DNA of 64,000 nucleotides from contig JAEERP010000001.1 of NCBI GenBank assembly GCA_016285885.1, positions 62,001 through 126,000 of the forward strand, read 5' to 3'. Source of the stretch: Paludibacteraceae bacterium. Lineage in GTDB: Bacteria > Bacteroidota > Bacteroidia > Bacteroidales > Paludibacteraceae. The notes beneath the pieces are model-generated. The model made no database searches, was not told where the DNA came from, and saw only the letters and a program-made list of their open reading frames with translations. The translations under genes were made by a program, and so were the position numbers. Of the stretch, positions 57,812-64,000 are shown in pieces; the first letter of the stretch is position 1; each line of letters starts with the position of its first letter.

Positions 57812-59020
57812 ATGGATTGCCCGAAAGATAGATTGTTCACGATGAGTTTCGTCTGCTCCTGCAGTGCGAATTTCCTCCTCTTCTTCTCCTTCTACCTGAT
57901 CATGCCTATCTTAGCCATGTATCTGATAGAGGTCTTCACTGTGCCTGAGTCCACGGTGGGGGCGGTCCTTTCCTGCTATACGTTGGCTTGCCTGTTCGTC
58001 CGCCCCTTCTCGGGTTATCTGGTGGACACTTTCCAGCGCAAGCCGCTCTATCTGATGGCCCTCTCGGTCTTTGTCCTCCTCTTTGCGGGGTACCCTTGCG
58101 TGAAGACGGTCTTCCTCTTCGCCTTGCTCCGCGTGATGCACGGACTGGCCTTTGGTATGGTCTCCATATCGAGCAATACGATCGTGATCGACATCATGCC
58201 TTCCAGCCGTAGGGGCGAGGGCTTGGGCTACTTCGGTCTCTCCAACAACTTCGCCATGGCGACGGGCCCGATGGTGGGCATGTGGCTCTTGGACCATTAT
58301 AGCTACGAGACGATCTTCTACTCCTCCTTCTGCGTGAGCCTCTGCTCCTTCCTGATCGGTAGTCTGATCAAGACGAAGTACCGCCCGAAGACGGACGTGA
58401 AGGAGAAACTCTCTTTGGACCGTTTCTTCCTGAAGAAGGGAGTGCCTGCGGGCATCAATCTTTTCTTCCTCGCCATTCCGTATGGGGTCATGACCTCCTT
58501 CATCGCCTTGTATGCGAAGGAACTTTCCGTCGAGGGGAATCCATCCTTCTTCTACCTCTTCCTGGCCTCTGGCATCGCCTTGTCGCGTATCTTCTCGGGC
58601 AAATTGGTGGATAGGGGTAAGATGTTACTCATGATCAAGGTGGGGATCGCCGCCGGCGGATTCGCCTACATCCTGCTCGGTGCCTTGCCTTATCTCGGCA
58701 TCCCGGCGGACTATATGCGTGCGACCTTCTTCTTTGTCGCGCTCTTGATCGGTATGGGTTACGGGACGATTTTCCCTGCCATGAACTCACTGTTCGTCGC
58801 GCTCGCACCGAACAACAAACGTGGTACGGCCACCTCCACCTACCTCACTTCGTGGGACATAGGAATCGGTGTGGGACTGTTTGGGGGCGGTTGCCTGAGC
58901 GAATGGACCTCTTTCTCCACCACCTTCTGCGTCGGCGGATTGCTGGACATGGTCGCCCTGACGCTCTTTGCCTCCTTCACGGCCGCACATTTCCTGCGTA
59001 ACCGTGTGCGTGAGGCTTGA
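57812..59020 (+). CDS. MFS transporter
   Basis: A 402-aa protein with twelve hydrophobic helices. The loop between helices 2 and 3 has GYLVDTFQRKPLY, the MFS G-x-x-x-D-x-x-x-R-K motif, and FGMVSISSNTIVIDIMPSSRRGEGLGYFGL is the drug/arabinose-efflux-type motif C region. Members of this group (YfcJ/AraJ-like) export small molecules. Substrate unknown. miaA follows 58 bp later in the same direction. Confidence 0.88.
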   Translation: MDCPKDRLFTMSFVCSCSANFLLFFSFYLIMPILAMYLIEVFTVPESTVGAVLSCYTLACLFVRPFSGYLVDTFQRKPLYLMALSVFVLLFAGYPCVKTVFLFALLRVMHGLAFGMVSISSNTIVIDIMPSSRRGEGLGYFGLSNNFAMATGPMVGMWLLDHYSYETIFYSSFCVSLCSFLIGSLIKTKYRPKTDVKEKLSLDRFFLKKGVPAGINLFFLAIPYGVMTSFIALYAKELSVEGNPSFFYLFLASGIALSRIFSGKLVDRGKMLLMIKVGIAAGGFAYILLGALPYLGIPADYMRATFFFVALLIGMGYGTIFPAMNSLFVALAPNNKRGTATSTYLTSWDIGIGVGLFGGGCLSEWTSFSTTFCVGGLLDMVALTLFASFTAAHFLRNRVREA

Positions 59021-59078
59021 TGGCTTCCCTCGTTTTGATTATCTTTGGACGTTGATATGAACTTAAGAATAGCTCGTT

Positions 59079-59993
59079 ATGGCTTATGATATGCTGACGA
59101 TACTGGGACCAACCGCAAGTGGGAAGACCTCCTTGGCGGCTCACTTAGCCCGCCGCTTGGGGGCTGAGATCATCAGTGCGGACTCCCGCCAGATCTACCG
59201 TGGCATGGACATCGGTACGGGGAAGGACCTCTCCGACTATGTGGTGGATGGTGTCTCCATCCCTTACCACCTGATCGACATCGCCGATCCGGGGTACAAG
59301 TACAATCTTTTCGAGTACCAGCGTGATTTTCTTTCCGCATACCAGGATATCAAGGGGAGGGGAGTATTCCCTATTCTCTGCGGGGGAACCGGTCTCTACA
59401 TCGAGTCGGTCCTCAAAGCCTATAAGATGATGCCTGTGCCTCAGAACGAGGAGTTGAGGCAGTCGCTGGAGGGTAAATCGTTGGAGGAGCTGACGGCTAT
59501 TCTATCCACCTACAAGACGTTGCACAACACGACCGACGTGGACACCGCCAAGCGTGCGATACGTGCCATAGAGATCTGCGAGTATTATCGTAGCCATCCG
59601 CAGGACTTCGTCGATTTCCCAGACATCAATTGCCTTGTCGTGGGGGTGGATATCGCGCGTGACCTGCGTCGTGAGAAGATCTCCAAACGGTTGCGGGCTA
59701 GGCTGGATGAGGGCATGGTGGACGAGGTGCGGCGCATCTTGGATTCAGGTGTCTCCGCGGAGGATATGATTTATTATGGCTTGGAGTATAAGTATCTGAC
59801 GAACTATGTGATCGGTAACCTCACGTACGAGCAGATGGTCTCCGAGCTGGAGATCGCCATCCATCAGTTTGCGAAACGGCAGATGACCTGGTTCAGGGGA
59901 ATGGAGCGCCGTGGTTTCACCATCCATTGGGTGGATGCGTGCTTGCCGATGGACGAGAAGGTGGAGGTTATCTGCAACCTGCTGCAGGCTTAG
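59079..59993 (+). CDS. miaA: tRNA dimethylallyltransferase MiaA
   Basis: A 304-aa protein, usual length. ILGPTASGKTSLA is the P-loop, SADSRQIYRGMDIGTGKDL the substrate-binding D-S-x-Q-x-Y motif, and GGTGLYIESVL and TWFRGMERRGFTIHW the later family marks. It adds a dimethylallyl group to A37 of tRNAs reading U-first codons, including the Phe, Ser and Tyr tRNAs of which members are encoded at the start of the window. Ends 317 bp before glnN. Confidence 0.96.
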   Translation: MAYDMLTILGPTASGKTSLAAHLARRLGAEIISADSRQIYRGMDIGTGKDLSDYVVDGVSIPYHLIDIADPGYKYNLFEYQRDFLSAYQDIKGRGVFPILCGGTGLYIESVLKAYKMMPVPQNEELRQSLEGKSLEELTAILSTYKTLHNTTDVDTAKRAIRAIEICEYYRSHPQDFVDFPDINCLVVGVDIARDLRREKISKRLRARLDEGMVDEVRRILDSGVSAEDMIYYGLEYKYLTNYVIGNLTYEQMVSELEIAIHQFAKRQMTWFRGMERRGFTIHWVDACLPMDEKVEVICNLLQA

Positions 59994-60210
59994 TATAGAA
60001 ACTCCCTCCCTGCTTATTGCTATATTTTATTGTCTTTTTGTTTCAGAACAGAAATATATTCAAAATCACATACATAACCTTTTGTCAGGGAGTGATCTTC
60101 TTGAGAAAGCCCCCATGTCCCTGCGTCTTGAATGTTTTTTGCTTGTTGCCCCGTTTTTTTTGCTCTTTTGTCTGTGAATTTTATATTTTTCTAAAAATAC
60201 CCCATAAAAA

Positions 60211-60243
60211 TTGGGGGTACAATCCGAAAATTATGTATTTTTG
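60211..60243 (+). promoter_or_regulatory. promoter of glnN
   Basis: TATTTTTG at 60236-60243 matches the -7 box, with TTG at 60211-60213 about 22 bp upstream. The gene starts at 60311. The rest of the 317-base stretch from 59994 holds nothing recognised. Confidence 0.55.
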
Positions 60244-60310
60244 CGCATCGAACCTCGAAAAATGTAGGGGTATTGTTTACAGACGAATGTTATTTTAAAT
60301 TATATCTGTT

Positions 60311-62497
60311 ATGGCGATAATGAGATTCAACGCATTGAAGGAGCTGCAAAGCAGGCGTCCATTGCCGGTGCATATACCATCGGACAAGTTGTCTGACTAT
60401 TTCGCGATCAATGTGTTTACGAAGGAGAAGATGCGCGAGTATCTTTCCAAGGATGCATTTAATGCTTTTATTGCGGCGGTAGACCGTGGCGTGTTGTTCG
60501 ACAGAAACGTGGCGGACCAGATTGCGACGGGCATGCGCAAGTGGGCGAGTGAACGTGGGGCGACCCATTACACGCACTGGTTCCAGCCCCTGACGGACGG
60601 TACGGCTGAGAAGCATGACGGGTTCATCGATTTCGACGAGAACGGTGACATCATCGAACGCTTCTCCGGCAAGCTGCTGATCCAGCAGGAGCCTGACGCC
60701 TCTTCCTTCCCTAACGGAGGTATACGCAACACGTTCGAGGCGCGCGGTTATACGGCTTGGGATCTCTCTTCGCCCGCTTTTGTGGTGGGCTCCACCCTTT
60801 GTATACCGACCATCTTCATCTCCTACACGGGTGAGGCGCTGGACTACAAAACGCCTTTGCTGAAGGCTATTTCGGCGGTGGATAAGGCTGCCGTGGCGGT
60901 CTGCCAGTATTTCGACAAGAATGTGACAAAGGTGAATACGAACTTGGGCTGGGAGCAGGAGTATTTTTTGGTGGACTCCGCCCTCTACAACGCACGCCCT
61001 GACTTGTGCATGACGGGTAGAACCCTGATGGGTCATGCCTCTGCCAAGGACCAACAACTGGACGACCACTATTTCGGCTCCATCCCGGAGCGTGTCACTT
61101 CCTTCATGCGTGAAGTGGAGGTGGAGGCGCATAAGTTGGGTATTCCTTTGAAAACCAGACATAATGAGGTGGCTCCTAACCAATTTGAGTTCGCCCCGAT
61201 CTACGAGGAGGCGAACCTGGCAAACGACCACAACCAGCTCATCATGGACGTGATGAAGCGTATCGCCCGCAAGCACCATTTCCAGGTCTTGCTGCATGAG
61301 AAGCCTTTCGCGAGTGTGAATGGTTCCGGCAAGCACAATAACTGGTCGCTGACGACCGACACGGGCATCAACCTGCTCTCTCCTGCCAAGAACCCTAAGG
61401 GGAACATGTTGTTCCTCACCTTCCTCGTGAATGTGATGACGGCTGTCTACAAGCATCAGGATCTGCTACGCGCCTCTATCATGAGCGCTGGCAACACCTA
61501 TAGATTGGGCGCCAACGAGGCACCTCCTGCCATCCTCTCCGTCTTCTTGGGACGTACGCTCTCTAAGATGTTGGACGACCTGGCCACTCAGGTGGGTGAC
61601 AACAAGATGACGCCAGAGGAGAAGACTGCCCTGAAGTTGGGTATCGCACGTATCCCGGACATCATGCTGGATACCACCGACCGTAACAGAACCTCTCCGT
61701 TCGCCTTCACGGGTAACCGTTTCGAGTTCCGTGCTGTTGGTTCGTCCGCTAACTGTGCAGCCTCCATCATCGCTTTGGATGCGGCCGTCGCCCACCAGCT
61801 GAACGAGTTCCGCGCGGAGGTGGATGACTTGATCAATGCGGGGAAAGGAAAGGATGAGGCGATCTTCCAAGTGCTGAAGAAACTGATCATAGAGTCCAAA
61901 CCGGTACGTTTCGAGGGAGACGGCTATTCCGAAGAGTGGAAGGCGGAGGCCAAGAAGCGCGGACTCACCAATATCACCAGCGCCCCTGAGGCCATCAGCA
62001 AGTATTTGGACAAGTCTTCCATGGATGTGCTGATCGGTGAGAATGTCTTCAACGAGGTGGAACTGAAGGGACGTGTCGAAGTGGAGTACGAGAAGTTCTC
62101 GAAGAAGGTGCAGATCGAGTCGCGCATCTTGGGCGACATCGCCATCAACCATATCGTGCCTACCGCGGTGGCTTACCAGAACCGTCTGATCGAAAACCTC
62201 TGCGGCTTGAAGCAGTTGTTCGATGCAAAGGAGTACGATGTGCTTTCGGAGGATAGGAAGGACCTGATCCGTGAGATCTCCAGCCATGTCACCGCCATCA
62301 AGAAGTTGGTGAAGCGCATGACGGAGGAGCGCCACACCGCCAACACGGCGAAGAGCGAGCATGAGACAGCCGTGGTGTACGACAGTGTGGTACGCCCTAC
62401 GATGGAGGAGATCCGCTCCCACATCGATGACCTCGAATTGGTGATCGACGATGACTTCTGGCCGATGCCGAAGTACCGTGAGCTGTTGTTCTCTTGA
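60311..62497 (+). CDS. glnN: type III glutamine synthetase
   Basis: A 728-aa protein, the length of GSIII, much longer than GSI. Family marks: HYTHWFQPLTDGTAEKHDGF, EQEYFLVD (metal site), HNEVAPNQFEFAPIYE, HEKPFASVNGSGKHNNWS (ATP/glutamate site) and FAFTGNRFEFRAVGSSAN. It joins ammonia to glutamate with ATP. GSIII is the main form in Bacteroidales and forms a double hexamer. Here it is a single-gene unit with its own promoter and a strong terminator; no glnB or ammonium transporter is adjacent. Confidence 0.96.
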   Translation: MAIMRFNALKELQSRRPLPVHIPSDKLSDYFAINVFTKEKMREYLSKDAFNAFIAAVDRGVLFDRNVADQIATGMRKWASERGATHYTHWFQPLTDGTAEKHDGFIDFDENGDIIERFSGKLLIQQEPDASSFPNGGIRNTFEARGYTAWDLSSPAFVVGSTLCIPTIFISYTGEALDYKTPLLKAISAVDKAAVAVCQYFDKNVTKVNTNLGWEQEYFLVDSALYNARPDLCMTGRTLMGHASAKDQQLDDHYFGSIPERVTSFMREVEVEAHKLGIPLKTRHNEVAPNQFEFAPIYEEANLANDHNQLIMDVMKRIARKHHFQVLLHEKPFASVNGSGKHNNWSLTTDTGINLLSPAKNPKGNMLFLTFLVNVMTAVYKHQDLLRASIMSAGNTYRLGANEAPPAILSVFLGRTLSKMLDDLATQVGDNKMTPEEKTALKLGIARIPDIMLDTTDRNRTSPFAFTGNRFEFRAVGSSANCAASIIALDAAVAHQLNEFRAEVDDLINAGKGKDEAIFQVLKKLIIESKPVRFEGDGYSEEWKAEAKKRGLTNITSAPEAISKYLDKSSMDVLIGENVFNEVELKGRVEVEYEKFSKKVQIESRILGDIAINHIVPTAVAYQNRLIENLCGLKQLFDAKEYDVLSEDRKDLIREISSHVTAIKKLVKRMTEERHTANTAKSEHETAVVYDSVVRPTMEEIRSHIDDLELVIDDDFWPMPKYRELLFS

Positions 62498-62519
62498 TAA
62501 CTCCTTAGGGGTAAAATAG

Positions 62520-62566
62520 AAGACGGGGAAGCAGTCGTGTTTGATCGCTTCCCCGTCTTTCTTTTC
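62520..62566 (+). terminator. terminator of glnN
   Basis: AAGACGGGGAAGC pairs perfectly with GCTTCCCCGTCTT (62547-62559), followed by T-rich DNA. Confidence 0.9.
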
Positions 62567-62663
62567 TCGGGAGGAGGCACTAGGCGCCGTCACCCGAAAT
62601 GTTATCTTAAGGAGTCTATCGGACCTTCGTTTTGTTTGCTAGTCCATGATGTGCGTGATGGTT

Positions 62664-63668
62664 TTAGTCCCACCAAAAATACCAGAATCTGGAGTCCTTT
62701 AATGAGTTGGCAAGGTTCTGTACCGTCTCGCAGCCTTGGGTGACGATGTCTGAGCAAAAACCGAACTGCTGGAGTGCGAGGGCTTTCACCTCTCCTTCCT
62801 CCTTCACGGGTTGTTTCACGTAGAATTGCAGGACGTCGCCAGACATGAAGCAAGGAACCGCTCCGTATTTTTCAAACCAATATTTCGCGATGCTTCGGTG
62901 TTCCAGCGGTTCAGGGCTTTCCGCACCGCCGAATGGTAGGTAGCAGAATACGTCGTAGACTGATTGCACCGGCACATCGACGAAGCATAGGATGTTGTCG
63001 CTTTGGCTTAGTATGATAGAGCTTAACGCATCACATTCAGCCGATTCCTTCCCCCAGGCGATCATATCGTTATCCCAATCTATGTCACCATCCGATGTGT
63101 AGATCTCCTTCGTCTCATCGAAACGGTTCTTGAGAATGCCCTCCGCATTTTCATAAGGCGTGCTCAACTTGCTTTGAATGAAGGCATCCATGTCAGACAG
63201 ATGCTCTTCGTATTCAATCAACAGATTATCGATCAGTATACTATCCAACTCCACCATGACACGGACGAACCCTGGATTCGGTTGCTCAGCCATGCGCAGG
63301 TATAAATCGGTCAGTTGATCTTCCGTGATGTTGTTGCAGCTGACGATGTGGGCGATTTTGCATCCAGTCTTTTCGATGATGTTGATGGCTTTTCCCGCCT
63401 CGTCGCTCACCTTGATCTGCGTCTCCGTTTTGGGCGTCTCCACTGGTAGCTCGGATTCCTGCGGTTTTTCGGATTCCTGCGTCTTCCCCGATTCTTGTGG
63501 CTTTTCAGCGTATTCAGGGCTTTCGGTATTCTTAGGGGTGGTCTCCTGACTCTTCTCCTTTCCCTCCTCGGCAGTCTGTTTCAGCTTAGCCTTGAGGTAT
63601 GCGGCTGCGATGGGAGCTAAGGCGGCGACAGATAATTTTATTAAGTTTTTAATTGTTTGTCGATCCAT
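62664..63668 (-). CDS. DUF4253-type protein with repeat-containing N-terminal region
   Basis: A 334-aa protein. A hydrophobic N-terminal stretch (LIKLSVAALAPIAAAYL) may anchor it in the membrane. Residues 35-80 are a degenerate repeat of the form E-K-P-Q-E-S. The C-terminal ~110 residues match DUF4253: HRSIAKYWFEKYGAVPCFMSGDVLQFYV, then FCSDIVTQGCETVQNLANSL and the terminal WYFWWD. DUF4253 proteins are often linked to contact-dependent or immunity loci, but function is unknown. Last in a minus-strand pair with the BIG2 protein. Confidence 0.72.
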   Translation of the reverse strand: MDRQTIKNLIKLSVAALAPIAAAYLKAKLKQTAEEGKEKSQETTPKNTESPEYAEKPQESGKTQESEKPQESELPVETPKTETQIKVSDEAGKAINIIEKTGCKIAHIVSCNNITEDQLTDLYLRMAEQPNPGFVRVMVELDSILIDNLLIEYEEHLSDMDAFIQSKLSTPYENAEGILKNRFDETKEIYTSDGDIDWDNDMIAWGKESAECDALSSIILSQSDNILCFVDVPVQSVYDVFCYLPFGGAESPEPLEHRSIAKYWFEKYGAVPCFMSGDVLQFYVKQPVKEEGEVKALALQQFGFCSDIVTQGCETVQNLANSLKDSRFWYFWWD

Positions 63669-63713
63669 TTCGCTTGTCTTTTATTGGTTTAATATTGTTT
63701 ACTCCTCTTCTTC

Positions 63714-64000
63714 TCACTCATTGACGAAGACGGTGCACTTCGCTGTCACATTTCCCACGGAGGCAGATACGGTGGTTTCACCTTCAGCCATAGCGGTGAT
63801 TGTGCCGTCCGTTTCGACGGTTGCCACTGCATTGTTGTCGGAACTCCAGACGATGGATTTTTGGGTTGATCCCTCAGGATATATCGCTGCGTTGAGTCTT
63901 TTCTTCTCTCCGATGTTCAAGTGTAACTCGTTTTTGTTCAGCAATATATCGTTGGCTTTGATAGTCTCTTCCGATTTGACGATGAAACTATCCACCACAT
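63714..64000 (-). CDS. Ig-like (BIG2) domain protein, C-terminal part (cut by window edge)
   Basis: The frame is open to the window edge, so only the last ~95 residues are visible; a GTG at 63998 is not necessarily the start. They form one BIG2 domain: LNKNELHLNIGEKKRLNAAIYPEG, then IVWSSDNNAVATVETDGTITAMAEGETTVSASVGN. BIG2 domains occur in surface proteins as adhesion or spacer modules. 45 bp separate it from the DUF4253 gene. Confidence 0.8.
   Translation of the reverse strand, partial: VVDSFIVKSEETIKANDILLNKNELHLNIGEKKRLNAAIYPEGSTQKSIVWSSDNNAVATVETDGTITAMAEGETTVSASVGNVTAKCTVFVNE

Overview
The window looks like a chromosome segment of a Bacteroidales bacterium of moderate GC. The evidence is a type III glutamine synthetase (glnN), the type IX secretion outer-membrane protein PorV, several families that are mostly Bacteroidetes-restricted, and many promoters of the Bacteroidetes type (a -7 box of the form TAnnTTTG with a TTG near -33). 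Core genes (rtcB, mnmE, smpB, rlmD, miaA, glnN) are GC-richer and orderly. The stretch from about 18.6 to 40.1 kb is visibly AT-richer and full of defence genes.

Layout. 0-0.9 kb: end of a MORN-repeat gene, then tRNA-Ser, -Phe, -Tyr and -His and a terminator. 0.9-6.1 kb: accessory genes, with a WYL regulator lacking its effector domain, two tandem RhuM-PLD genes, and a tandem duplication of an RDD membrane gene with a RhuM relic between the copies. 6.4-7.8 kb: an exported TPR protein and a fluoride channel. 8.0-13.4 kb: an RNA-repair locus made of an RlaP-type nucleotidyltransferase, the RNA ligase RtcB, a 58-bp palindrome array, a structured-RNA stretch with two tRNA-like genes, and a RING-like/TerD-like protein. 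13.6-18.5 kb: housekeeping and small-molecule enzymes. 18.7-32 kb: a defence island with a WYL regulator, a DEDDh exonuclease, RhuM-Fic, AbiE, a pair of DUF262 proteins, and small hypotheticals. 32.1-40.2 kb: a segment flanked by copies of the 3' end of mnmE, carrying two unknown genes, an IS982-like element and a complete Detocs operon. 40.2-64 kb: core chromosome, including mnmE, smpB, an rlmD operon, an unusual ABC-transporter operon with an OmpA-fused binding protein and two coiled-coil proteins, porV, miaA and glnN.

Best candidate for something undescribed: the RNA-repair locus at 7994-13365. rlaP and rtcB each sit behind an almost identical promoter/operator block. Between rtcB and the RING/TerD-like gene lie a tRNA (10821-11008) whose cloverleaf is complete except that its anticodon loop is expanded to 122 nt by an insert carrying two 38-nt repeats, and a second tRNA-like RNA (10646-10735) with acceptor and T arms but no D arm. 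A hairpin loop motif TACTTC recurs four times in this stretch. An RNA ligase beside interrupted or mimic tRNAs suggests a tRNA-splicing, tRNA-decoy or Y-RNA-like repair system.

Other notable points: two apparent cassette insertions that duplicated the 3' end of a gene (mnmE around the Detocs segment, a DEDDh exonuclease gene around RhuM-Fic); a well-resolved two-site operator before abiEi; and an intrinsic terminator inside the OmpA-SBP transporter operon. All functional calls come from reading motifs by eye; no database search was run.
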